Source: Nematostella vectensis
Lineage: Eukaryota > Cnidaria > Anthozoa > Actiniaria > Edwardsiidae
Direction: 5' to 3'
Assembly: GCF_932526225.1 (NCBI RefSeq)
Contig: NC_064047.1
Span: 2,665,501-2,729,500 of the forward strand
Length of the DNA stretch: 64,000 nt
Positions 21,082-33,600 of the stretch are shown in pieces. Positions within the stretch are counted from its first letter, which is position 1; each line of letters begins with the position of its first letter. The translations under genes were made by a program, and so were the position numbers. The notes under the pieces are model-generated. The model was given only the letters and a program-made list of their open reading frames with translations. It was not told where the DNA came from and made no database searches.

Positions 21082-21342
21082 CTGTGGATCACGATACAAG
21101 CAAAAATAATTACTTCTTTTGCTAAACAAATATTCTTACAGTTATTATAATACAGCGTTCGCTGGTAAGGGTGGTTTATCATGGACAATTTTTATTAAAG
21201 ACTTTTATCCGATTTGAGCCACTGTGGAAGAAAAGCCAAAATCCATATAGTCTCTGGTCTTGCCTGCGAAAAGAGCCAGCTGCAGTATAGCCCTATCGGT
21301 GTAATGGTTATTATTGGGAGTAAAGGTATAAAAATTACTTAC

Positions 21343-21430
<88 letters not shown>

Positions 21431-21480
21431 TAATGACATATGATGATGATAATGATGATGATGATGAGGATGATGATGAT
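21343..21480. repeat. Microsatellite (AAT)n followed by GAT-rich repeat
   Basis: About 30 AAT units followed by a degenerate GAT run. Copy B has about 48 AAT units (52,794-52,938). The poly-Ile, poly-Tyr and poly-Leu frames over it are artefacts of the repeat. From 21,481 to 22,740 nothing further is recognised. Confidence 0.95.
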
Positions 21481-22786
21481 TACAATGGTAATGACAAAAT
21501 ACAACTAGTGTACTGTCTATGGGATATAGCCTATTTCTCCTCGGTTTCCGTGGTATGCCCACTACGAAACGGTCAAAATATATCTGTTTGGCAGAAATGA
21601 TAGATCAGAAAGAATACTAAATAACATAATTCGACATTTGTAAAGACTTTGCAGCTAATGGACCGACCGAGTATAGCGGATATACAGTTATGCTTAGCCA
21701 GTTTTAATGTTAATTGAAATAAGTGTATTACAGTCGTTGCCATCATTCTATGATATATCCATTGAAATACTAAGGAAAAAGTTCAACATGGAATCAAAAG
21801 AGTTGGATTTCTTTACTACAAAGACAAACATTTCTTAACTGCAAAATCAAAAACTTTAGCGAACAACTCAAGCTAGTAATAATAATTAAAATGGTAATCT
21901 GATGACATCAGTTTCGGCAGTGCACCCTCTAATAAATATACTTCTTTTAATGTCAAAGACATTCCACTCTCTTACTCTCTTTTTTCATTGCTCCATATTC
22001 TGTTTGTGTGTGTGTCTGTTTTTTTTGTTTTTTTTTGCGGCCAGGAGCTCTTTAGACACAACAGGAAATGTTACTTATTAGTAAAAATTATTTAAAGAAA
22101 TTAGCTTGAAACGAGCAGACTTTTTGGCCCTTTACCAAATTTTTTGGAAAGGAAATAAGAGTATACTGTAAACAAAATTTGAGTGAGTTTGAAATGAGTG
22201 AGTTTTGGCACCTTTATGGTTAAAACTATTGGTAACCACGTCCAATTTGGTATCTTTCATTAAGGGTGGTAAAGGGGGGTACGGATGACATTTTCACGGA
22301 CAGAAAAATGGCTTTCCACGTTTTACTGGCTGAAACAAACAGCGCCTAGAAAATAAGTATAAGCTAGATCTGGCTTCACGTGGACTCAAAACTGCTAAAT
22401 CATGTTAGATCACGTTCCACGGAGATGGAAAATGGACGATTTCACGTTTCTCGGCAGTGTAAAACGGCCATATCTCGTTTCACGAAGACACACTTTACCA
22501 TCCTGTTCATTGGCTATTCTAATGAACATATAACGGGAGTTGTCCGGGAAATCTCCTAAAGATTGTTTTCTAAAGCTTGTTTTGTATGATTACGCAATAC
22601 AGTATAATAATTAATCTTACCCTATCGAAAAGATGTCCTCTTTGGTGGGTGATATTCCCATCCCCCCTCATTTCCTTCTTTTTGGGGGGAGGGAAAGGGG
22701 CCTTGCACGTTGTACAAACTCTTTGTGCAAGGGCATTGCTGCCATTGCAGCTATGGCATCTCTAAAATACCATAGAGAAGAAGCAT

Positions 22787-24419
22787 ACAATTAACTGAAA
22801 GTGAAGCATACAATTAACATGCTGAAAGTGAAGCATACAATTAACATGCTGAAAGTGAAGCATACAATTAACATGCTGAAAGTGAAGCATACAATTAACA
22901 TGCTGAAAGTGAAGCATACAATTAACATGCTGAAAGTGAAGCATACAATTAACATGCTGAAAGTGAAGCATACAATTAACATGCTGAAAGTGAAGCATAC
23001 AATTAACATGCTGAAAGTGAAGCATACAATTAACATGCTGAAAGTGAAGCATACAATTAACATGCTGAAAGTGAAGCATACAATTAACATGCTGAAAGTG
23101 AAGCATACAATTAACATGCTAAAAGTGAAGCATACAATTAACATGCTGAAAGTGAAGCATACAATTAACATGCTGAAAGTGAAGCATACAATTAACATGC
23201 TGAAAGTTAAGCATACAATTAACATGCTGAAAGTGAAGCATACAATTAACATGCTGAAAGTGAAGCATACAATTAACATGCTGAAAGTGAAGCATACAAT
23301 TAACATGCTGAAAGTGAAGCATACAATTAACATGCTGAAAGTGAAGCATACAATTAACATGCTGAAAGTGAAGCATACAATTAACATGCTGAAAGTGAAG
23401 CATACAATTAACATGCTGAAAGTGAAGCATACAATTAACATGCTGAAAGTGAAGCATACAATTAACATGCTGAAAGTGAAGCATACAATTCGCATGCTGA
23501 AAGTGAAGCATACAATTAACATGCTGAAAGTGAAGCATACAATTAACATGCTGAAAGTGAAGCATACAATTAACATGCTGAAAGTGAAGCATACAATTAA
23601 CATGCTGAAAGTGAAGCATACAATTAACATGCTGAAAGTGAAGCATACAATTAACATGCTGAAAGTGAAGCATACAATTAACATGCTGAAAGTGAAGCAT
23701 ACAATTAACATGCTGAAAGTGAAGCATACAATTAACATGCTGAAAGTGAAGCATACAATTAACATGCTGAAAGTGAAGCATACAATTAACATGCTGAAAG
23801 TGAAGCATACAATTAACATGCTAAAAGTGAAGCATACAATTAACATGCTGAAAGTGAAGCATACAATTAACATGCTGAAAGTGAAGCATACAATTAACAT
23901 GCTGAAAGTGAAGCATACAATTAACATGCTGAAAGTGAAGCATACAATTAACATGCTAAAAGTGAAGCATACAATTAACATGCTGAAAGTGAAGCATACA
24001 ATTAACATGCTGAAAGTGAAGCATACAATTAACATGCTGAAAGTTAAGCATACAATTAACATGCTGAAAGTGAAGCATACAATTAACATGCTGAAAGTGA
24101 AGCATACAATTAACATGCTGAAAGTGAAGCATACAATTAACATGCTGAAAGTGAAGCATACAATTAACATGCTGAAAGTGAAGCATACAATTAACATGCT
24201 GAAAGTGAAGCATACAATTAACATGCTGAAAGTGAAGCATACAATTAACATGCTGAAAGTGAAGCATACAATTAACATGCTGAAAGTGAAGCATACAATT
24301 AACATGCTAAAAGTGAAGCATACAATTAACATGATGAAAGTGAAGCATACAATTAACATGCTGAAAGTGAAGCATACAATTAACATGCTGAAAGTGAAGC
24401 ATACAATTAACATGCTGAA
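22787..24419. repeat. 27-bp minisatellite, about 60 copies
   Basis: The monomer AAGCATACAATTAACATGCT GAAAGTG is repeated about 60 times with almost no variation. Variants are few: ctaaaa at 23,119, 23,821, 23,956 and 24,307; gttaag at 23,208 and 24,045; cgcatg at 23,491; atgatg at 24,331. Since 27 is divisible by three, several frames are open throughout (597 codons on plus, 540 on minus); I do not call these genes. Copy B has a single copy at the matching site (54,293-54,316). Confidence 0.97.
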
Positions 24420-24603
24420 AGGGCTTGGAATTATTTCACGTTTGAGAAAACACCAGATTCTACATATTCACAAATGGCAAAATTTTGGAAGACTAGCTGG
24501 AAAACCAACAAAGAAAGTGGACTTTTTAACTTTAAATCCTCCACTATCTTTTAAGAAATGTATAAGAGAGAACGCCAAAACGATGCCTATCTGATACCAT
24601 TAT

Positions 24604-25046
24604 GCACTAGTCAATTGAAACCCCTACCCCCATGGTCCTGGGGAAGGGTGGAGGATTAGACTTGAACAAAACTGAGAAACGCTATGCCCCCCCCCCCCCC
24701 CCCACTCCATCTGGACAACACTGCAGTCAAATGCCCCTACACCTTGTGATACAAACTATGCAACTACCTGACATTTAAGACAACAAGTCTTTTGAAATAA
24801 GACTTTGTCTTTCAATGCCAGTACACTTCAGTGAGTACATTTTTTATTTTGAATAACTAGGGAGCCTGTAGATGCTAGTCACTTGTCCCCAAACCCCCAG
24901 GGTGGGGACGAGTCTTAGAGTAAAAAAACTGTCAATTCCCCCACCTCCTAGGGACAGATTCTCGTTCAAAATTGCTCTAAACCCCCATGTTAAAAACCCC
25001 AAACTTCCCCGGGACCATGGGGGTGGGGGTTGCAAATGATTAGTGC
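24604..25046. repeat. MITE with about 40-bp terminal inverted repeats
   Basis: The left end GCACTAGTCAATTGAAACCC continues CTACCCCCATGGTCC. The right end is its near-inverse (GGACCATGGGGGTGGGGG then TTGCAAATGATTAGTGC). About 440 bp, with an internal C run. It is present in copy B at 54,502-54,946. No coding capacity. Confidence 0.7.
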
Positions 25047-25242
25047 AGTCAAGGTCACTAGTGTGAACCACCCTTCAGTAAACCTGAGAATTTTGGTGGC
25101 AAAAGGTTTGAAATTTGGATTGGAGTCTTGTTAACTTTGTGGTGCTCCTTTCCAGATCCAGTGAAAGATGCCCCTAATTGTATTTTTCAGCATGAGACAA
25201 AGACATCTTAATGCATCCGCCTATACAAACTTTAAATTATAC

Positions 25243-27569
25243 CTTTTTGGGAGCTCCTCTCTTTCCAGGATCTGTAAATTAAAAGTAAATATGATTTAGG
25301 ACATTTTGCTACAGGGGCATCTGACAATACTGATCTCGGCTGTTACTCTTGGTCAGTATACTTTCTGACCTTTCCCATGCAACTAGTAAAAATAGCTCCC
25401 TGTTTTTTCAACTAACAAAAAAAGTGAAATAAAAAAAAACACTCACCAAGCTTAGCTTGTCAAGCAAAGTGATATTGCATTGTCCATAATGGACTTGTTG
25501 TTGTCCTAACGGCCTCTAATGATAGGAAAATTGGTGTTATCGGCCAAAAATGTCTTGGGGGGTGCGAAATCCAAAAAAATGGACCTTATTTTTACGGGGG
25601 GGGGGGGGGGGAGGGAGGGAGTTCTCTGATAAAAATCTGACCACCCCTGAAAGAACAAAAAGGGACATTTTCTGCTTTTACAGTATCTCCTAGGGACGTT
25701 TATTGTCTGATTTGGCTACAAAAAAGTCTGACTTATGGATTGGTGACATAACAGAGTGATCTAGCTATTATGCTTATGATCTAGCTATTATGCTTTATAA
25801 TTTTGTCTACAAATAGCACGTCTATTGAGAACCGAAAGTGGGGGGGGGGGGGGGGTGCGCTCGCATGGGTACAGGCATGAACCAGCAACACAATTATCCA
25901 ACAGTAAAAAAATGGCAGCATGAGCTTGAGGTCTGTCTGGATTAAATAAGCTCTAGCCGAAATGCATAATAGGGGCATATACTGCCGTCAAAGAATATAA
26001 TTTTATCAGAATGCATTAGAGTCACTGTGTGTGGACTTTGAGCTGTCATGACTTTGGAATGCAAAACACAATAATCAAGAAATTTATGCCACAGTGTGCA
26101 TGACTCCAACCTCAGTGGGTTGCAAGGAGAACCTGCCTGTGTAGTCTGGCCCTAACCACACGAGATTGAACTCCAATCAATGGAAACTTTACTGTTAAGG
26201 TAAGGTTTGATTGCCAAATGTAAATGATCAATTGATTGAAGTCCCTAGCAGGGGGTACTTTCTGCAGGTTTCCAAACTCCATGCCCTGAACTGGGCACAT
26301 AATTGTTGGACAATTTAGGGGTTTTGTCTTGAACAGAGAATGCTTTTTCCAGATTTGTTCCCTATAACAGTGTCTCTGTTTTAAAACCTCAGTCAGGCAC
26401 CCCAATAGCCAAGCATGGGGTTGAGTACCAATTCAAATGTGGTTAATTGGTAGCCCACTCAGTATGATTTAGTTGACATTTTTTGTGAGCTTGATTGTTT
26501 TTAAAAGGGATGTTTGATTGACTTCAGGCAAACATTAGTTATGATAAGGCTTCAGTTAATGTGTTTATGCTATGGGGTGGTGCAATAACATATTGTAAAT
26601 ATAGGTACAGTAAACACCCGCATATAAGAACACACAATTTCAGAGATCAGACTGATTATGTTTTTATTTATCAGATGCTTAGTGAAAAATCACCCTCAGG
26701 ATGTTCTTAAATGTTCTTTTTTTTTAATTCAGTGTTGTACACTGTTGGTAGAAAAATTTAATCATGTTTTTGGACAATAACATAAATTGATGGAACAATG
26801 ATTAAAAAACTAATGTTCAAATAGGTCTACTGTAATCAGTAATGTAACAAAACAGTAACAAGAAGGGTGCATGTTATAGTTCTTATGGTAATTCGTGTGA
26901 TTTTGACACCCTTCCCATTTCATAAGAAAATTTTTCCTTTTCCAGGCTGACATTGTTCTTATAAAAGTGGTGTTTTTTTGCCAAATTTCAGCCAGATGTT
27001 CTTAATTCGTGTGTTCTTATGTGCAGGTGTTTGCTGTACAGTATCAGGCGAGTACACAGGGGTTGCACAGGGTGCACTCACCCCCCTTGATACCTATGAC
27101 TGCGCACCCACATTAGCCTGAGCATCAGTTATAATTCGCAAATCTATATAAAATAAAGAAAATATCAGGATCTCGTCGCCCAAATGGATTTTCGATCAAA
27201 AAGTAAAGTAAGCTTAGGTACTAAGTATTCTTGCAATGCACTATTATAAAGTCTACACAAAAATATCTCAATCAAAAGACAGCTAGAAAACAACGAAAAG
27301 AAAAGCTCCAACTTTTCACAATGCCTCTCTCTATTGCTCTGACAGTGAAAGTTTTTGCAAATATATGATTGGACCGGTACACGTGCTAGGCGTAAAACTC
27401 GTTTGACCTCGAATCATGCCCAATCAATGCGTCAAATAGCATTGCATTTCAGATAAATCTATTCGGAGAGTAGTATATATTTAAGTAAAGTGCTAAGAAA
27501 ACAAATTGAGTTTATAGCTCTCACGAAAACAACACAGAAATGATCCGAGTTTTCGTACTTACCCGCCAT
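25243..27569 (-). CDS. Candidate first exons of a minus-strand gene
   Basis: Three short minus-strand exons are compatible in phase. Exon 1 (27,563-27,569) is ATGGCGG followed by GTAAGT. Exon 2 (25,447-25,505) lies between an acceptor and GTGAGT and reads QQQVHYGQCNITLLDKLSL. Exon 3 (25,243-25,271) reads ILEREELPK with donor GTATAA. A possible continuation after an acceptor near 22,770 begins DAIAAMAAMPLHKEFVQ. All three exons with their splice sites are kept in copy B (57,468-57,474; 55,348-55,406; 55,143-55,171). The family is not recognised and the exons are short, so chance matches are possible. Confidence 0.3.
26608..27036. repeat. Tc1/mariner-like MITE with TA target site
   Basis: TA flanks at 26,606-26,607 and 27,037-27,038. 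Terminal inverted repeats: CAGTAAACACCCGCATATAA and its near-inverse ending GGTGTTTGCTG. Inner repeats TAAGAACA / TGTTCTTA occur on both sides. 429 bp, non-coding. Present in copy B at 56,514-56,943. Confidence 0.75.
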
Positions 27570-28082
27570 GTTGTTTTGGCTTGTCAAGACATGCTGCGCA
27601 GAAAAGAAGAAGTTTAGTACCATCTGCGCACATGACCAGCTTGATGTTATGAGTCAATTCAAGCGCATTTGATATTTGATCATAATCGTCAATTCATTTA
27701 AGCGATCATGTTGCCTCGTGCTAGCAAGGCATTCGTGTTCAGGCGTTAACAATAACTACGGCAGCGACAGCGAAAAGGTAACTCAGTTTTAAGTCAAATG
27801 CAGTTCTCGCTTCATTCCTTTCATTCATTTATCATTGACATAAGTCATAGTTTAGTTGTCATGCTTCAATAACTTACGGGGTTTTGCCAGTTGGAGAACC
27901 AGACCGACTCGCTCGTTCTCCTTAGTTGCGTTAGCTCAAACTTATCGAATACTTATCGATATATTCAATTTTAATTTGAAATCAGCTCAGCTGCTCCATA
28001 CAAGAGTTAACCAAGCTTCTGGGATTATATGTATGTTTTGATGAAGTTGTCATGATATTTTACACCAGACCGCTTAACACGC

Positions 28083-28923
28083 ACCAGACTGAAGTTAGTT
28101 CCTTATTCGCAGTTCCTTTTTCGTCTGTTTCCTTATTCGCTCAGTTCCTTATTCAAATCCGGGGGGGTACTTACATAATACCTTTTAATTCGAGTTGAAA
28201 TAGTATTTAGGCATAACAGTTTATTCAGAACAAGTCCAACAGCATTTTCTTCGGGTAAATTTGGATGCTTTAACGTGCTCGCTGCTAAGCGGAGCTGTGA
28301 ACATGAGACTGTCTGCTACAAAAGGTCAAATTACGCTATGCGTGCAATCGCTTTCACAAATAATCTAGCAAAAGAGAGGAAATCTACCTCTCATCTAATA
28401 AATGTATTTATATCTTGGGCTTTCTTTCCAAACGCATTAATATATTTAGAGGAGAAATATTCACGCTTTACTCGACTATGTACGCGTGTAGAAGGAATTT
28501 GACCTTGCTAACAAAACCACAATTTGACAGATAGTGCTTGTTGTCAATTAACACCTTGGCTACCAGATAAGGCTCTGTCAAAACAAATAGATTAGTGTAG
28601 AGACACGAATAGGGAACTGCTCCTTATTCAAGTTAGTTTTCGCGAATAAGGAAATGGAATCTCCCAACGTCAGATTTCGTTTTACGACTTATCCGAATAA
28701 GGAATGGACTATGAAGAGGACAGCAAAGCATGTTAAAGCAACCAAAATTACCCGACGAAAATGCTGTTGGACTCGTTCTGAATAAACTGTTATGCCTAAA
28801 TACTGTTTCAACTCGAATTAAAAGGTATTATGTAAGTACCCCCCCGGATTTGAATAAGGAACTGAGAGAATAAGGAAACAGACGAAAAAGGAACTGCGAA
28901 TAAGGAACTAACTTCACTCTGGT
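28083..28923. repeat. Foldback element, internally deleted form
   Basis: Left arm (28,083-28,275) and right arm (28,728-28,923) are inverse copies of about 190 bp, starting ACCAGA and containing GTTAGTTCCTTATTCGC. Compared with copy B (57,979-60,610) it lacks about 1.79 kb between GAAGAGGA and CAGCAAAGCA (junction near 28,720). The centre shows GAATAAGGAA motifs and a frame of 75 codons that I do not consider a gene. It lies just upstream of STRA6-like gene 2. Confidence 0.85.
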
Positions 28924-29508
28924 TTATGACGCTACCAGCTTCTTTGTCATTCATTCATTCCATAGTTCTTCGAGGCGCGTTGTCAGCATCTGCTCTGGTT
29001 TTAAACTCTCAACCCACCCAGAAATATTTTGTGGCATATAAATATGTCTTGTCTTGCATACTCTTGACATATAAGTATGACAAATACAGTATGGGTGGCA
29101 TAAGGAATGTAATGTATGCAAAGATTTGGATGCAATGATTGTAGTGCAAAGAAAATGGCCTTTTGACACGTGGTATTATTTATGTGAAATATATAGAGAA
29201 AAGATATGTGACATATAGTGGAGAAAAGAAGCAATATTCAATCCAACTGTTATTCAACATTCAACCCCTTATTTGACTGTATTCAATCACAATTGTTCAA
29301 TTTTCAAACACTTCATTCAGTAGGGTGTGTATTTGCTTCTTTGAAAACACACACGTCGATTGATAAACCGGGCATATTTAATAGCCCCTGTGCACACTGC
29401 TAAGAATAATTATGCCAGCCAGATAAATTAAAGAGAAGAGAAAGGACATTTGCTTTCAGGATGTATTTTAAAAAAATAAACTTTTTTTCTATTTTCAGCC
29501 TTACAACT

Positions 29509-30613
29509 ATGAGCTCCGAGACCCCAGAGACGGAATGCCGTCCTTTTGACACAGAGATTTTTGATCTTGCCTGCCTTGGGCCTGCTGTGAGTGATAGAAG
29601 AATTAATTTATTACTTTTTATATTGAATATACACTCCTTTTTTATAAGATCCTTTTTTTATGAGAACGTCCAGCCTGAGATTTCACCAAATTTTAAAAAC
29701 ATGCTAAGGACATGCCGAGGCACAGATAGCAGATTTTTTTTTTATTTTTTAGTCCTGATTCCGTTCTAAAATGCAGAATCAAATTGTGCTCATAGTAGCA
29801 ACCTTACTATTGCTATTGATCATTAGTGTAATTCTCTTCCTAATAATTCATTGGGTATTTATCCCTATATACTCTAAAATTTAAGAACATCTTTAAGAAC
29901 ATTTTCAGTCTCAAAATGTCCCAAAAATAAAAACGAAAAATTTTAAACTGAAAATTAGACACTCTTATAAAAGAAAATGTGTATTAGCGGCTTGATCTAT
30001 CTGATAGTGAGCACGCGTACCATACACACGAAAATGGGCTCCTGTAGTCTTTATTGGAATATTATATAATAACATTCAGACTTCTATTTATGTTGTTATC
30101 CTAATAATTAGAAACAAAATGTGATCGCAATACAAATGAATATTCCTACGAAGTAATACATCCATGTGTAAAAAAATCATTGACTTAACTATCTTGTTGT
30201 TAGTGGTGTTATTTTCAATTTTAAAATTATAATATGCTTTTTGTTGTAATAAATTGATAACAACACTATATTTCATTGATCTTATGTTATTTCCACAGTT
30301 TGCCATTCTTATAGGTCTTTCGTTCTTTGTAAAGAGAAAAAACTCACAAGTTTGCCGTGGTAGATTTGGAGTACTTATGTAAGTGATTTTCATTCCTCTA
30401 TCAATAAACAGATAAATGTGCGTAAAGGTAAGTTGAAAAAACAGGTGTTTTTTATGATATTTACACAAAGTTTGAAACACAGAAACATTCTAAAAATAAC
30501 TTACTTTTGGCCTAAATCTTTAAAAGGGGAAATCCTTGCAGTGATGTGCTACAGACAAGCTTGTTAAAGGCAATAAAGGCAACTAATCATGTGAAAACTT
30601 CTTGGCAACAGAT

Positions 30614-30681
<68 letters not shown>

Positions 30682-33600
30682 ACTTATTCAGTATATCAAA
30701 AAAGGTTTTGATGTCAGAAAGGGCTTATTTTTATTAAGAAAATATTGTTTTTTTTTTCGTCGCTCTCTGGCTTGACCTAAGTGGAACTCGCCTTCAGTGA
30801 ATAGCTGTGTCTCTTTGTTTACCGCAGTGATTTTAAACAGATACTAATCAGAATAACTAATCAGATACTAAAGATAAACTAATAGCAAAAGGGAAGGGGG
30901 GGTATTGTAGTCTTCTTAGCTGTTCCACTTGGGGTCTTCACTGTCAACAACATTCATTATGTCGGCGCCAAAAAGAACAAAAGTAAACTTTTGCTATTTA
31001 ACGTTTAGAAATGTAGCCATTCCCTGTATTGCACAGAAATTATCATGCGCCTACAAAATATTCTAATCGGACATTAGTCTAGGATCAACACAAATTTCAG
31101 AAGTTGCTGTAAATAATTTAAGAAACTAAATGTCTTTCCATTGATTCTAGCTGATTTTACTAGATAAATAGGAGTTTTTATTAATTTTTTTTATGAAGTT
31201 AACCCCCTTGGCTGAGTATCTGTTTAGTATCTGAATGATTAGTATCTAGGATCACCGCGGTCTTTGTTTTCTGTCTCCATTTTTGTCAACCATATTAAAT
31301 GTCCTTCCTCCTACTAAATGCACCTCTGTCAACACCACTCTATTTTTTTTTCTCTTTAAGTCCAATGAATTTCCTACAAGATCACCACAAGAACAGACTT
31401 ATGTTTGCAATGGTGTTTGGGGCAGTTTCTGGATCCTGCATAAAACTTGCTGGCAATGTCCAGTCATATGCAGCTGCTTTCAATTCACCCTGGAAAAAAG
31501 GTGAACAATTTAACACAAACATCTTTGCTCAAATTTGCAAAATTGCTACCCTGCGAAAGCTTTCTGTACAGTACAACTCACCTTTTTATATATTTTTTCT
31601 ATCACAGCGTTTAAAAATGTTGCTATGGTCCTACTTTATGTAGTCCTCAATTACCCATTCTTTGCTTGCTTGTCAACAAACCAGCAATTAGTAGGTGCTA
31701 TACTCGGGATGGTCTACACTTTGCTGAGGTGAGTGAAGTAACTGAATAAAAACAGACGGAGGTGATTGTCTGCAAAACAATTTAACCCCTAAGGCAAAGC
31801 AAATTGGGTGTGGTCAAATGTCAGATCAGTTAAGCACCCCCTTAGGAATAGCAACTGGTCGATTTTTACCCCCCATCCCGACCGTGTTATTTAAATCAAT
31901 AATTGAACTACATGTTAAATTATAAATAATATAATATAAATAATAAATACTTGTGAGAAGAAAGTTTATAGAAAACCCTCATCAATATAGGAGATAAGCT
32001 TTGTATCATAAGCTCACAGTCAGATTTAAATATTTCCGAATTTAGTAAGAGTCACATGATGAGAGTATGAGCATGCATAATATTCAGGCAGGCATGAGAG
32101 TGTGTAGGAGCCCTGATGAACTTATCATCTCTCCTGTGTGATAAACGTTACCTCATGAACTTATCATCTCTCCTGTGTGATAAATGTTACCTCATGAACT
32201 TACCATCTCTCCTGTGTGATAAATATTACCTCATGAACTTATCATCTCTTTTGTGTGATAAATGTTACCTCATGAACTTATCATCTCTCCTGTGTGATAA
32301 ATGTTACCTCATGAACTTATTATCTCTCCTGTGTGATAAATGATACCCCATGAACTCATCATCTCTCCTGTGTGATAAATGTTACCTCATGAACTTATCA
32401 TCTCTCCTGTGTGATAAATGTTACCTCATGAACTTATCATCTCTCCTGTGTGATAAATGTTACCTCATGAACTTATCATCTCTCCTGTGTGATAAATGCT
32501 ACCTCATGAACTTATCATCTCTCCTGTGTGATAAATGTTACCTCATGAACTTATTATCTATCCTGTGTGATAGATGTTACCATAGTTAATCCCCTCTATT
32601 AACAGTGCGAAACATTGCCTTGAAATATTCGGGGGGGGGGGGGGGGGGGGGAGGTACTGGTCATTCCCTTATAATTCTTGAAAATATTGAAGGGGGGGCA
32701 AGTTCCCCCAGTTCCCCACCCCCTGCTACTGTGGTTAAGAATGTTGTTTCCGGCTTAAAACTAAATTGAATGTACTTGTGATTGCAGGTTGGTTGGACTG
32801 TTGGTCGCAGTTTCCTACTGTACCAACCCATACAACAGGTTTGAGGTCAGTGCCAGTTTACGCTCCAGCACAATATAAATACCGACTCACTCAAAGAATT
32901 CATTTCCATTGACTAGAGGTGCTTTCAATAAAGTATTGTTATTAAACACGCCCGCTATAAAAGGATGCTCCGCCCTCTTTTTCGCAAGCTCTCGCGCAAG
33001 TCGTCGTCATTCACATCCAGTGCTGACCTCTGAAACTGCCAGAAGAAAATATAGCAAAAAGTACGGCCATACGGCAAACTACGACAACTTTAAAAGACAC
33101 GATAATTGTTAAAAAAAACTATCAGGCATTTTCGGGAAAGTGTTTGGAGCCAATTCTCTACAAAAACAAGAACAAAAATGGTCATTGAGAAATGAAATAC
33201 TCAAACACGCTTGTTTGAATTGAAAAACAGAGTGCGTGCGCTCATTTGAAATAAAGTCATTCAGGTGCGGGCGCGGCAAACATAACACGTTTACAAAATT
33301 CACTTCAAAACCTAATTCCCCCTTATTTTTCGTTTTGTTATAAGAAAAGGCCAATAAATAGATTGTGTTTACTTGAATGGTGTGTTTTCAGCCGATTTTG
33401 AACTCTATTGCTTTCTACATCTACGGACTTCTGCACTGAGTGAAATCAAATGACGAATGATAGCTTGCCTTGCTTGGCATGTTCTTTTTATAGTGCACGT
33501 TCGTGTTTAAACAAGGACCCGCGGTATGTCAAGTGCAGAGCTCCGTAAATATCCAAAAAGCAGAAGAAGGAAGGAATGTTCTGTATACACAAGACAATAA

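Larger units (their letters stand above)
1..32600 (+). repeat. Segmental duplication, copy A
   Basis: Copy A of a large direct tandem duplication, paired with about 41,690-64,000. Anchors seen by eye: 903 matches 42,782; 2266 matches 44,143; 9873 matches 45,652; 16,307 matches 48,357; 20,884 matches 52,331; 26,608 matches 56,514; 29,509 matches 61,199. Aligned stretches differ by roughly 1-2% plus indels. Copy A alone carries the LTR retrotransposon region (about 3090-9397), the KDZ body (12,172-15,950), a 0.43-kb segment near 18,650-19,080 and the 27-bp minisatellite expansion. Confidence 0.93.

Noticed and set aside
21205-21600. Frames rich in Ile, Tyr or Leu
   Set aside because: Translation of the AAT microsatellite. 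Length differs between copies and there is no flanking gene structure.
22787-24419. Regular 27-bp repeats as a CRISPR array
   Set aside because: There are no spacers; units are head to tail with no unique sequence between them, in a eukaryotic context.
22787-24594. Very long open frames (597 codons plus, 540 minus) with a 9-residue repeat
   Set aside because: They exist only because 27 is divisible by three and the unit lacks stops. Copy B has one unit and no such frame.
32116-32589. Repeat protein MNLSSLLCDKCYL
   Set aside because: The 39-bp minisatellite lies within intron 4 of the STRA6-like gene. The frame is interrupted and has no splice context.
32956-32962. TATAAAA as an internal promoter of the STRA6-like gene
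   Set aside because: A single short motif in a long intron, without other promoter signals or transcript evidence.
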